Below, piece by piece: positions 1-6,484 of a stretch of DNA of 10,468 bases. Below the pieces are notes generated by a model that was not told the DNA's origin, made no database searches, and worked only from the letters and a program-made list of their open reading frames with translations. The DNA lies in assembly GCA_016870135.1 (NCBI GenBank), contig VGCF01000031.1, positions 1-10,468 of the forward strand, read 5' to 3'. The first letter of the stretch is position 1, and every line of letters begins with the position of its first letter. The stretch is from Alphaproteobacteria bacterium (GTDB lineage: Bacteria > Pseudomonadota > Alphaproteobacteria > Holosporales > Holosporaceae). A program made the translations under genes and the position numbers.

Positions 1-1389
1 ACTGAGAGATACCCGATCCCCTTCTGGCAAACGCACAACCATACCCAATGCACCGCCACGAGGAATAATGGTGGCTTTGTGAATGGGGTCGCTGTGTTTG
101 CTGTGATAAGCCGCCACGGCATGCCCCCCTTCGTGATAGGCTGTTAAACGCTTTTCCTGATCTGTCATCATCATAGAACGACGTTCTGGACCCATAATCA
201 GTTTGTCTCGACTGGCCTCGAAATCAGAGGCGTGAACCTCTGTTTTATTGAATCGTGCCGCATACAGCGCAGCTTCGTTCACCAAATTGGCCAAATCTGC
301 ACCCGAAAACCCAGGAGTTCCCCTGGCAATCAACAAAGGTACCACATCATTGGCATGTTGAATCTTTTTCAAATGCACATTTAAAATGGCTTCTCGCCCG
401 CGTAAATCAGGCAAATCCACATTCACACGACGATCAAAACGACCAGGACGCAACAGGGCCGGATCCAACACGTCCGATCGGTTGGTGGCCGCGATGATGA
501 TCACTTCCTCCTTAGGATCAAACCCATCCATTTCCACCAATAATTGGTTCAGTGTTTGTTCTCGCTCATCATGTCCGCCACCCATTCCAGATCCGCGATT
601 GCGACCAACAGCGTCAATTTCATCAATAAAAATAATACAAGGCGACTGTTGTTTGGCTTGGGCAAACAAGTCCCTGACGCGACTGGCCCCCACACCCACA
701 AACATTTCTACAAAATCGGAACCTGAAATAGAAAAGAATGGCACTCCAGATTCCCCTGCAACGGCTCTGGCTAGTAAGGTTTTTCCTGTCCCAGGGGGGC
801 CAACCAACAACACACCCTTTGGGATAGACCCCCCGATGGTTTGAAATTTAATGGGGTTTTTTAAAAAATCCACGATCTCTTTTAAATCTTCTTTGGCTTC
901 GTTCACACCCGCCACATCTGAAAAAAAGATCTGGTTTTTTTCAGGATCCATCATTTTTGCCCGAGATCGACCAAACCCCATGGCACGACCATTGCTGTTC
1001 TGCACTTGGCGAAAAAAGAAGAACCAAATCAATACACTAAAAATCAGAGGCAAAAAGATCTGAACCAGCAAGAAAAAGCTAATAGAGGGCTCTTGGTACA
1101 AATAATCAAATTGCACACCGTACTGACTCAGCAATGGAATGGGGTCAAAGGTGCGCGGTGTATTCACCACAAACGATTGATCATCTTGATTGAAAAATTC
1201 CAGGGATTGATCATGCAACATAACCTTTTTTACCTGACCCCGTCTGATTTGATCTAAAAAAGAAGATAATTCTTGGGTGGGGGGTGTCTTTTTCGCCATC
1301 ACAGAATGGTACATACAATAGCTGAAAATAATAGACAGTACGATAAAAATCCAAATCAATAAGTTTTTCGTGTTTTTCTTGAAGGCCAT
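1..1389 (-). CDS. ftsH: ATP-dependent zinc metalloprotease FtsH (N-terminal part, cut by window edge)
   Basis: Membrane-anchored AAA+ protease that extracts and degrades membrane and soluble proteins for quality control; in many bacteria it also controls LpxC turnover. The frame is open from the ATG at 1389 to base 1, giving 463 codons of a family near 600-650 residues. Two membrane segments are visible (about residues 8-24 and 103-126), with a periplasmic loop between. The AAA domain shows Walker A GPPGTGKT (about 196-203), Walker B IIFIDEID (about 250-257) and the second region of homology, [20 protein letters not shown] (about 298-317). The zinc motif is H419-E-G-G-H423, where most homologues have HEAGH. 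The third zinc ligand and the C-terminus lie outside the window. It starts 77 bases after the rbfA stop, so co-transcription is likely. Only a weak GAG precedes the ATG. Identification is secure. Confidence 0.97.
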   Translation of the reverse strand, partial: MAFKKNTKNLLIWIFIVLSIIFSYCMYHSVMAKKTPPTQELSSFLDQIRRGQVKKVMLHDQSLEFFNQDDQSFVVNTPRTFDPIPLLSQYGVQFDYLYQEPSISFFLLVQIFLPLIFSVLIWFFFFRQVQNSNGRAMGFGRSRAKMMDPEKNQIFFSDVAGVNEAKEDLKEIVDFLKNPIKFQTIGGSIPKGVLLVGPPGTGKTLLARAVAGESGVPFFSISGSDFVEMFVGVGASRVRDLFAQAKQQSPCIIFIDEIDAVGRNRGSGMGGGHDEREQTLNQLLVEMDGFDPKEEVIIIAATNRSDVLDPALLRPGRFDRRVNVDLPDLRGREAILNVHLKKIQHANDVVPLLIARGTPGFSGADLANLVNEAALYAARFNKTEVHASDFEASRDKLIMGPERRSMMMTDQEKRLTAYHEGGHAVAAYHSKHSDPIHKATIIPRGGALGMVVRLPEGDRVSLS

Positions 1390-1466
1390 GAATACTCTAT
1401 ATTTTTTTAGAAAAGAATTAATAAACCGCTCTGGGTTCCGCTTTTAGTATACAAAAAATAACGTTT

Positions 1467-1841
1467 TTATACAAGATCCTTTTCATCGGAATCTAAATCT
1501 TTTGAAATAGATTGCATCAAATGACGCATTTCTTGTTCTTTTTTCATTTGACGGTCAAATACAAAGCGAATTTTCGGAACATACTTTCCAGTCATATGAG
1601 GTGCCAATTTATATTGAATATTTGGAGCCAAAGTGTTTAAATGCCGCAACAAGACCGCCGATTCTTTGTCATGGTCAAATATAACCAACGTGGCCAAGCG
1701 TAAATCAGGACTCATGCGCACATCGGTTAGATAGAAATCAGATGGAGAAAACTGATTGTCCCACTGCATGGCTTCTGGAATAATATGGGCCAAATAAGTA
1801 CGCAATGTGGCCGCAACACGTAACGGACGCTTGTTAATCAA
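1467..1841 (-). CDS. rbfA: 30S ribosome-binding factor RbfA
   Basis: Small KH-fold factor that binds the immature 30S subunit and helps finish 16S rRNA 5' end processing, important for cold growth. The 124 residues match the family in length and motifs: RPLRVAATL near the N-terminus, LTDVRMSPDLRLATLVI in the middle (about 38-54) and YVPKIRFVFD near residue 87-96, followed by an acidic tail. The start is uncertain because there is no ATG. The given TTG at 1841 fits the usual N-terminus, but in-frame ATT (1853) and CTG (1856) also lie after the upstream stop at 1860-1862; an AAGG at 1865-1868 sits 8 bases from the CTG and 23 from the TTG. It is usually next to infB and truB; here the upstream neighbour is a tRNA gene and the downstream one is ftsH. 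The family call is strong; the start is not. Confidence 0.92.
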   Translation of the reverse strand: MINKRPLRVAATLRTYLAHIIPEAMQWDNQFSPSDFYLTDVRMSPDLRLATLVIFDHDKESAVLLRHLNTLAPNIQYKLAPHMTGKYVPKIRFVFDRQMKKEQEMRHLMQSISKDLDSDEKDLV

Positions 1842-1868
1842 GGTTCGAAAAATCAGATTCTATGCCTT

Positions 1869-1897
1869 ATTCTAATGCGGGCTATACCAGAACACAA
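1869..1897 (-). promoter_or_regulatory. possible sigma-70 promoter for rbfA-ftsH
   Basis: Minus-strand TTGTGT (1892-1897) and TAGAAT (1869-1874) are 17 bases apart; the -10 matches 5 of 6 consensus bases, the -35 only 3. Transcription would begin around 1862, leaving a leader of roughly 5-20 bases depending on which rbfA start is used. It lies between the tRNA-Arg 3' end and rbfA, where a promoter would be needed if the tRNA transcript ends. This is pattern matching only. Confidence 0.35.
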
Positions 1898-1926
1898 CGT
1901 AGTTTCAAAAAATCCTGGATTTATTC

Positions 1927-2002
1927 TGGCACGCCCAAAGGGATTTGAACCCCTGACCTTTGCCTTCGGAGGGCAACGCTCTATCCGCTGAGCTATGGGC
2001 GC
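1927..2002 (-). tRNA. tRNA-Arg (anticodon CCG)
   Basis: A 76-base cloverleaf with the CCA end encoded. The acceptor GCGCCCA pairs with TGGGCGT (G1 with T72 as a wobble), with discriminator G. The D stem is GCTC/GAGC. The anticodon stem is TTGCC/GGCAA around loop CTCCGAA, giving anticodon CCG, which reads CGG codons. The T stem AGGGG/CCCTT carries loop TTCAAAT. It follows tRNA-Leu on the same strand with an 82-base gap that has its own promoter-like sequence. An AT-rich stretch with a T run follows the CCA end, but the stem there is too poor to call a terminator. Confidence 0.95.
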
Positions 2003-2012
2003 AGAATGATTT

Positions 2013-2042
2013 ATCATAAATGAAAAAATGGTGAATCAGCAA
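2013..2042 (-). promoter_or_regulatory. candidate promoter for tRNA-Arg
   Basis: Minus-strand TTGCTG (2037-2042) and TATGAT (2013-2018) are 18 bases apart. The -10 matches 5 of 6 consensus bases; the -35 is weak beyond TTG. The mature tRNA 5' end is 10 bases past the -10, so the primary transcript would have almost no 5' leader. Position and -10 quality make it believable. Confidence 0.45.
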
Positions 2043-2084
2043 GGGCCAAAATATAAACCAGATTGTTCTTGTTTTTTGAAGGAA

Positions 2085-2171
2085 TGGTGCCCAAGAGAAG
2101 ACTCGAACTTCCACAAAGCTATGCTTCACTAGAACCTGAATCTAGCGCGTCTACCATTCCGCCACTTGGGC
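2085..2171 (-). tRNA. tRNA-Leu (anticodon CAG)
   Basis: An 87-base class II tRNA with encoded CCA and discriminator A73. The acceptor GCCCAAG pairs fully with CTTGGGC. The anticodon stem CTAGA/TCTAG encloses loop TTCAGGT, giving CAG, which reads CUG. A long variable arm, GAAGC/GCTTT around ATA, is typical of leucine tRNAs. The T arm GGAAG/CTTCT carries TTCGAGT. TGGCGGAA after the acceptor is the usual tRNA-Leu D-arm start. Confidence 0.96.
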
Positions 2172-2179
2172 ACAACAAC

Positions 2180-2208
2180 AGTATGACCCTTTTTTGACCC
2201 CGTGCCAA
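2180..2208 (-). promoter_or_regulatory. promoter for tRNA-Leu
   Basis: Minus-strand TTGGCA (2203-2208, 5 of 6 consensus bases) and CATACT (2180-2185, 4 of 6) are separated by exactly 17 bases. The tRNA 5' end lies 8 bases beyond the -10, so transcription would start at or next to the mature 5' end. The best promoter candidate in the window. Confidence 0.6.
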
Positions 2209-2293
2209 GACCATAGGAAGGATGTTTTATACAGAATGTACCTATTTTCTTTTGAATCTTGTGACCCTGGGCCATAAATCCCCTGTTGGGTCC

Positions 2294-2334
2294 TCAGGTA
2301 CTGGGTTTAACAGAAAGTCAGGTGCTGGGTTTAA
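2294..2334. repeat. two-copy 17-bp direct repeat at the ftsB 3' end
   Basis: TCAGGTACTGGGTTTAA (2294-2310) and TCAGGTGCTGGGTTTAA (2318-2334) differ at one base and are offset by 24 bases. The second copy contains the stop codon of the ftsB-like gene (2331-2333); the first lies just downstream in the transcribed direction. Probably a recent small duplication; function unknown. Confidence 0.8.
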
Positions 2335-2669
2335 GGGTATAAAATAACCTTTTTTTTAGGATCAATATTTCGAAACAACAACCACATGTATTGTTCCATT
2401 AAATCGGGATCTATATTTTCTTGCAGCAGACTGACTTTGACACGCAGAGCATGCAATTTGTGTAACAAGCGTTTTTCTTTAAGCTCTAATTGGCTCAAGA
2501 TCTGCTTCTTTTCTTGCCAAACATAATATCCTCTTTGACCGTGTAATCCATGATACCCCAAATAGGCGGAAATCAGAGCAAAAATAAACGCTGAGATAAC
2601 CTTGGCAAGCATAGTGTACCAGATAAAACCTGACCTGAGCTGATCGTATCGTAAAAAACTAAGGTGCAA
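2331..2669 (-). CDS. FtsB-like septum formation initiator protein
   Basis: Small bitopic divisome protein of the DivIC/FtsB family, which in other bacteria joins FtsL and FtsQ at midcell and helps activate septal wall synthesis. The 112 residues show a short cytoplasmic N-terminus, one membrane helix (about 21-38), the alphaproteobacterial signature GYHGLHGQRG (about 38-47), a coiled coil rich in K, E and L (about 51-85), and a tail with DPDLMEQYMWLLF that matches the family's DPDLLEE...LL segment. The start is unsure: TTG at 2669 sits one base after a G-rich hairpin arm, while an internal ATG at 2612 (M20) would begin directly before the helix. It follows lpxB by about 70 bases on the same strand. 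The more usual alphaproteobacterial neighbours, enolase and pyruvate dehydrogenase genes, are absent. The family call is good; naming it ftsB would be inference. Confidence 0.87.
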   Translation of the reverse strand: MHLSFLRYDQLRSGFIWYTMLAKVISAFIFALISAYLGYHGLHGQRGYYVWQEKKQILSQLELKEKRLLHKLHALRVKVSLLQENIDPDLMEQYMWLLFRNIDPKKKVILYP

Positions 2670-2670
2670 C

Positions 2671-2736
2671 AGCCCCCCCCTATGAAAATAGATGGTGTGC
2701 AGAGAGGCGCGCTCTGGGGTGCATAATAGGGGGGCT
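2671..2736. repeat. GC-rich inverted repeat filling the lpxB-ftsB gap
   Basis: On the plus strand an arm of AG, eight C and TATG (2671-2684) faces CATAATA, six G and CT (2722-2736), giving a stem of at least 8 GC-rich pairs plus an imperfect inner extension. Inside, GCAGAG and CTCT near 2699-2715 can pair further. In the minus-strand transcript the hairpin starts three bases after the lpxB stop and ends one base before the possible TTG start of the ftsB-like gene. No U run follows, so it is not a standard terminator. It could limit readthrough, protect lpxB mRNA or hide the ftsB start. Confidence 0.7.
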
Positions 2737-2738
2737 CC

Positions 2739-3893
2739 TTATCCCACAGAGTCCGTGGTTATGCCGAGTGTTTTAGAAATCACTGCCGCACCCAAATGCT
2801 GAAAAGAGTCCCCAGCCCACAACTGCTCCATGGTCGCTTTTGATTGTTTGGATTGTTCAGCCCGAATGTGCGGATCATTCAATACATCCAGAGCCGATTT
2901 AGCCAAACATTCAGGTTTAAATTGGCCCTGCAAATATTCTGGAACAAATGGGTTATCGGATAAAATATTAATCAGACCCACATGGTTGCCTGTTAACAGG
3001 GCGCGTAACAGCCATTCTGTTGGCTTTGGCACCTTGTATCCCAAAATCATGGGCGTTCCGTGGTATGCCAACTCGATGCTGACGGTTCCAGATGCGGCCA
3101 ATGCCAAGGTGGCGGCGGCAAATAAATGATGTTTGTCTGTAGATGGAATCATCAAGCATTCATCACTAATCAGAGGCCAGAAAGGCTCTGTCCCTGGTGC
3201 GCGCACGGTTGCCACCATTAATTCGGGATGCTGTTGGCGCAAGATACGAGACGTTTCCAATAAAATTGGCCAAAATGTCTTGATTTCCCTGGGTCGACTG
3301 CCTGGCAATAAACAAAGCAATGGGCGCGTTGGGCCATATTGTGGTCCATATGTTTTCCAAAATAATTCAGCACACCCTTTGGGTGACGACATGATGGGGT
3401 GCCCGACAAAAGAATAGGGCATATGGCGAAAAAAGGGTTCTTCAAAGGGAAAAAGAGACAAAACATGATCTGTTCCAGCGGGCACCAGTGTTCGTGCCTG
3501 TTTCGGACGCCAAGCCCAAACGGGTGGTGGTACACATTGAATTCGAGGAATATGCGATGTTTTTTTGTTGGATTTGATTTTTTTGCCTAAACGCAAACAA
3601 AAATCTGTGGAATCAATGGTCAACAAGCCCGCAGGTTGCATCTGTTCAATGGATCTCACGATTTCGTAAAATCGTCGAATGAATAGGGGTGCACGGGCAA
3701 TAATGGCTCCAAATCCCATGTGAGATAAATCAGTCATGGGAAAAATAGATCGAAATGATCCCGCCATTTCCATCAAAGGGCCGCCAACACCGCAAAAGGA
3801 TAAAGATGGGTGCCGTTTGCGTAATCCAGCAATTAACTCTGCGCCCAAAATATCTCCAGATGGTTCGCCCGCCACCACAAAAATACAGGCCAT
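2739..3893 (-). CDS. lpxB: lipid-A-disaccharide synthase LpxB
   Basis: Peripheral inner-membrane GT-B glycosyltransferase that joins UDP-2,3-diacylglucosamine and lipid X to form the lipid A disaccharide of LPS. At 384 residues it is full length. Visible family motifs are AGEPSGD (8-14), DLSHMG (55-60), TIDSTDF (92-98, with D97 in the place of the essential aspartate near residue 98 in E. coli), VWAWRPKQ (125-132), FVGHP (162-166) and LPGSRPREI (196-204, with R200 matching the essential arginine near 201). The ATG at 3893 puts the first motif at the usual distance. No Shine-Dalgarno precedes it. The usual lpxD-fabZ-lpxA cluster is absent; the ftsB-like gene is downstream. It implies that the organism makes lipid A. 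Confidence 0.97.
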   Translation of the reverse strand: MACIFVVAGEPSGDILGAELIAGLRKRHPSLSFCGVGGPLMEMAGSFRSIFPMTDLSHMGFGAIIARAPLFIRRFYEIVRSIEQMQPAGLLTIDSTDFCLRLGKKIKSNKKTSHIPRIQCVPPPVWAWRPKQARTLVPAGTDHVLSLFPFEEPFFRHMPYSFVGHPIMSSPKGCAELFWKTYGPQYGPTRPLLCLLPGSRPREIKTFWPILLETSRILRQQHPELMVATVRAPGTEPFWPLISDECLMIPSTDKHHLFAAATLALAASGTVSIELAYHGTPMILGYKVPKPTEWLLRALLTGNHVGLINILSDNPFVPEYLQGQFKPECLAKSALDVLNDPHIRAEQSKQSKATMEQLWAGDSFQHLGAAVISKTLGITTDSVG

Positions 3894-3925
3894 GGGGTGA
3901 TCAATGATTACGGAATGGAATCTTT

Positions 3926-3955
3926 ATTCTGAGTCAATAATACGAGTCATGACAA
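3926..3955 (-). promoter_or_regulatory. weak promoter candidate for lpxB
   Basis: Minus-strand TTGTCA (3950-3955, 5 of 6) and CAGAAT (3926-3931, 4 of 6) are 18 bases apart, about 30 bases before lpxB. On the plus strand GAGTCA occurs twice here (3931-3936 and 3944-3949), which could be an operator or chance. Other -10-like words such as TATTAT overlap, so the exact promoter is uncertain. Confidence 0.3.
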
Positions 3956-3969
3956 GGGGGAACAGGCGC

Positions 3970-4004
3970 AGAGTGTAGGCGTAGAGTGTAGGGCAGAGTG
4001 GGGG
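3970..4004. repeat. three imperfect copies of AGAGTGTAGG
   Basis: AGAGTGTAGG occurs at 3970-3979 and 3983-3992, and a diverged AGAGTGGGGG at 3995-4004, at spacings of 13 and 12 bases. It lies in the non-coding stretch between lpxB and the tlc terminator, upstream of the likely lpxB promoter. It could be replication slippage or a row of protein binding sites near one helical turn apart; the sequence alone cannot decide. Confidence 0.6.
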
Positions 4005-4095
4005 TAAAGCAGCGCGTAAAACCTGAAGGTTTGATGGGGTCTGTCTGATTTGACCTTGCACTGACCTGTATGAGCCTTCATTGGGGCCAGAACAT

Positions 4096-4116
4096 AAAAA
4101 GGGGGACGGTGCCCCC
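4096..4116 (-). terminator. rho-independent terminator of tlc
   Basis: In the minus-strand transcript five G pair with five C around a six-base loop (4101-4116), followed at once by five U (4096-4100). It lies about 50 bases past the tlc stop codon. The GC-only stem and directly attached U run are the textbook form, so tlc is probably transcribed alone and separated from lpxB. Confidence 0.85.
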
Positions 4117-4122
4117 AGAGGT

Positions 4123-4150
4123 TCCGACAGATGGTTTCACACCTGTCGGA
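4123..4150. repeat. stem-loop between tlc stop and its terminator
   Basis: TCCGACAG (4123-4130) and CTGTCGGA (4143-4150) form a perfect 8-bp inverted repeat with a 12-base loop. It lies 13 bases past the tlc stop and 6 bases before the terminator hairpin in the transcribed direction, and has no U run of its own. It may act as an accessory hairpin stabilising the tlc mRNA 3' end or be an inverted operator-type site. Confidence 0.7.
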
Positions 4151-4163
4151 TGATGATACCACG

Positions 4164-5693
4164 TTACCCCTGATTTTTATTTGGCGGGGTTGCCAACTTT
4201 GCTTCATACTCACCAGACAGCTTCTGCACAGCCCACCACCAGGTCAGGCAAATAAATCCAGTCACCAAACCAATCATCATGGTAAAGGTATGACCGTCAA
4301 AGAACTTGCCAATGGCCATGTTAATAACGCCACCACCAGATTTTCCAGCGCGCCCACCAATAACGTCAATGGCCGCTTTGCCCTTGATTTTACTTTCTTC
4401 ATCCAGAGGAATGTATGCCATTTCCTTTGTTGGGTCAAACAAAGAATATTTGGCCGATTTTGTCGATACGTTTTGTGCCAAACCAATCCACATGGCCAGT
4501 GCTGGTGCCGTTGCCCCTAACATATCGCAAACGCTACTCATAAATGACATGTCTTTGAAAATTAAAAAAGCAAAAAACAAACCTCCCGTGATCAAGCTGA
4601 CCATAGGAGTGATACTGGCCGCAATACGCCATCCAAAAATACTGATCAAATTTTGAGAAAAGATAATCAAGACCATGGTCGAGACACCGGTATAGATATA
4701 CAGGTTGCTCATAAAACTGTTGTAATCAAATTTGTTGGAGCCAAAATGCGCTTTGACAGAGTCTTTCCAAGACACTTCCACCAGGTTCATGGTGATACCA
4801 TAGGCCAAAACCAAAATGGTAATATACCCCAAATATTTTGACTGCATCAAAAACTTTAAACTCTCACCAATGGACAGTTTTGGTTTCTTCTTTTTTGATC
4901 CACCAGAGCTGGCGTTGGCTGTACCATCTAAACAACGGCGATTGATCCAGTAATAACTGGCAATAATGATTAAACCAGCAGCCGTGACAAATCCGCATAA
5001 AAATTGAATGGTGGTTACAAAACTGGCATCGGTTACAGCACCAGCAGCGCTTGCCCCTGCTTCTGGATCCTTGACACCAGCAAATTTACCCAACAGTCCA
5101 GCAGAAATCAAACCCAAATTAGACCACAATCCGTAAATGGGATACAACCGTTTTGCTTTTTCAGTGGGAATAACCTGGTTTGCAAATTGCCAAAACAATA
5201 TACCTACAGCCACGTTACCAAACAATTCTGCCATCAAATAAAATAGAGTAAAGGACCAATACCCAATCAATGGTGAAATGCGTCCCAAAAACCCTTCTGA
5301 CCACATCGCAACCGTTTCTGGCGAAGCATGAAAGCTCTGGTGAACAGGGTACAAGAAAAACGCATAGACAAAGAAAAAGGCCACAAATGGAATTAAAGTG
5401 GTATAAAACAGCCTCTCTTTTGTCAAAACGTTGCTCATTTTGACGTACAAAATGACAAATAAAATCGTTCCAGGGGTAACCACAAATAATTTGGCCATGG
5501 ATACCACCATTTTGGTGTCCACATGCGGTGCATTAATCAAAAGGGTGTCTTTCAGTGTTCTAACAATCGTATAATTGAACAAAATGCAGAAAAGTATAAT
5601 ACTCATCGCAATAAATTGCTTCATTTCATCCGCGTAAACGGGCAAAAGGCGTTTTCGCCATTTTCCCAATTCAGGTAAAGATATACTGGCCAT
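4164..5693 (-). CDS. tlc: Tlc-family ADP/ATP (nucleotide) translocase
   Basis: Inner-membrane carrier of the ATP:ADP antiporter (NTT) family, which swaps internal ADP for host ATP in Rickettsia, Chlamydia, Holosporales and plastids. The 509 residues and about 12 hydrophobic segments match the family. Clear signatures are NYTIVRTLKD (40-49), FYLMAELFGN (151-160), LFWQFANQ, NLVEVSWKD (about 303-311) and DPTKEMAYIPLDEESKIKGKAA followed by GGRAGKSGGG. The charged residues shown to be important in plant and rickettsial carriers appear kept: K48, E156, E306 and K451. Related proteins can carry other nucleotides or NAD, so strict ATP/ADP exchange is inferred. The ATG at 5693 has the strongest ribosome binding site in the window, and a terminator follows. 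The gene marks an energy-parasitic, intracellular life. Confidence 0.96.
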   Translation of the reverse strand: MASISLPELGKWRKRLLPVYADEMKQFIAMSIILFCILFNYTIVRTLKDTLLINAPHVDTKMVVSMAKLFVVTPGTILFVILYVKMSNVLTKERLFYTTLIPFVAFFFVYAFFLYPVHQSFHASPETVAMWSEGFLGRISPLIGYWSFTLFYLMAELFGNVAVGILFWQFANQVIPTEKAKRLYPIYGLWSNLGLISAGLLGKFAGVKDPEAGASAAGAVTDASFVTTIQFLCGFVTAAGLIIIASYYWINRRCLDGTANASSGGSKKKKPKLSIGESLKFLMQSKYLGYITILVLAYGITMNLVEVSWKDSVKAHFGSNKFDYNSFMSNLYIYTGVSTMVLIIFSQNLISIFGWRIAASITPMVSLITGGLFFAFLIFKDMSFMSSVCDMLGATAPALAMWIGLAQNVSTKSAKYSLFDPTKEMAYIPLDEESKIKGKAAIDVIGGRAGKSGGGVINMAIGKFFDGHTFTMMIGLVTGFICLTWWWAVQKLSGEYEAKLATPPNKNQG

Positions 5694-5698
5694 AAAAA

Positions 5699-5704
5699 TC
5701 CTTT
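5699..5704 (-). promoter_or_regulatory. Shine-Dalgarno site of tlc
   Basis: Minus-strand AAAGGA lies five bases upstream of the tlc ATG, supporting that start. The other protein genes here lack an equally clear site, so tlc may be translated more strongly than its neighbours. The remaining upstream gap to 5845 shows no convincing promoter. Confidence 0.75.
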
Positions 5705-5845
5705 AACAAATGTGGGCGAGGTTTTGATTGTATCCCAAATGCCCAGAATGACTTCCTTTTATGAATACCTCAATTTCAGTTTAAAACCAATAGGAGATAG
5801 ACATTTTATGGAAAAAACACGAAATTTAGATCAGTCATAAGGTGA

Positions 5846-6418
5846 TCATGGGACTAGACTGACCTGTTCCACTTCTGGAATATAATATTTCAATGTTTGC
5901 TCTATACCTCCTGTTAATGTTTCTGATGAGTGTGGACAGGTTGAACAAGCCCCCTGTAATGAAACATAGACGATGCCGGATTCGTAACCACAAAAAGAAA
6001 TCATTCCCCCATCAGCCTCGACGGCTGGACGAATGCGCGAATCAATTAATTCCTCGATGTCTTTGCAAATGGATGCTATTTCTGGGGTTTCTGGCTTCCA
6101 ATTGTGCCATTTTTCTTGACTTTTTTCCCCCGCATCCACCAAACCAATGGTCAGCGGAAATGAGCCCAAGTGATGTTGTAATATAGACATGATGATGCTT
6201 TCCAACAACGTCCATGGCACATCAGTCGTTTTATTGACTGTGATAAAATCTGGGGTTAATAAAATAGAGTCAACACCAGGTAAAGACAGTAAATCTTCTA
6301 AGACCGGATGATTTTTTCCCTCGTTCAAAGAGGAAAACAAGAAATAACCACTGTCTACAGGGGGGGTGCCCAACATGATTTTCAGCGCCAATGGATTGGG
6401 TGTTTGTTCCGAATACAT
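5846..6418 (-). CDS. Nfu-type iron-sulfur cluster carrier (NifU C-terminal domain protein)
   Basis: Carrier that holds a [4Fe-4S] cluster and delivers it to target enzymes, related to mitochondrial NFU1. The 190 residues have the expected two parts: an N-terminal Nfu domain that begins with the family's TPNPLALKI motif (about 6-14), and a C-terminal NifU domain with RIRPAVEADGGMISF (about 128-142) and the cluster-binding C158-S-T-C161. Length is normal for alphaproteobacterial homologues. The ATG at 6418 places TPNP at the usual distance, though no Shine-Dalgarno is seen. It follows recO by 66 bases and precedes tlc by 152 on the same strand, so it may end the comEC-recO unit. Confidence 0.93.
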   Translation of the reverse strand: MYSEQTPNPLALKIMLGTPPVDSGYFLFSSLNEGKNHPVLEDLLSLPGVDSILLTPDFITVNKTTDVPWTLLESIIMSILQHHLGSFPLTIGLVDAGEKSQEKWHNWKPETPEIASICKDIEELIDSRIRPAVEADGGMISFCGYESGIVYVSLQGACSTCPHSSETLTGGIEQTLKYYIPEVEQVSLVP

Positions 6419-6484
6419 ACGATTTGGATGGTTTGTGTATGATGCATACAGCGTAACGCAATTGCTGGGTCTAAAACCAGTGGA

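Noticed and set aside
386..844. 152-codon open frame on the plus strand
   Set aside because: It is antisense to the strongly conserved FtsH AAA domain and its protein has no recognisable family; a shadow frame.
1447..1472. AT-rich inverted repeat containing the rbfA stop codon, considered as a terminator
   Set aside because: The stem is almost only A-T with a bulge and no U run follows in the transcribed direction; it would not be stable enough.
1905..2129. 74-codon minus-strand frame
   Set aside because: It covers both clear tRNA genes, so coding is very unlikely.
3947..4213. 88-codon minus-strand frame between lpxB and tlc
   Set aside because: It overlaps the tlc 3' end, the stem-loop, the terminator and the short repeats, has low-complexity sequence and no recognisable domain.
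5762..5790. TTGGTT and TATTCA 17 bases apart upstream of tlc, considered as a promoter
   Set aside because: Each hexamer matches only half of the consensus; chance matches of this quality are common in AT-rich DNA.
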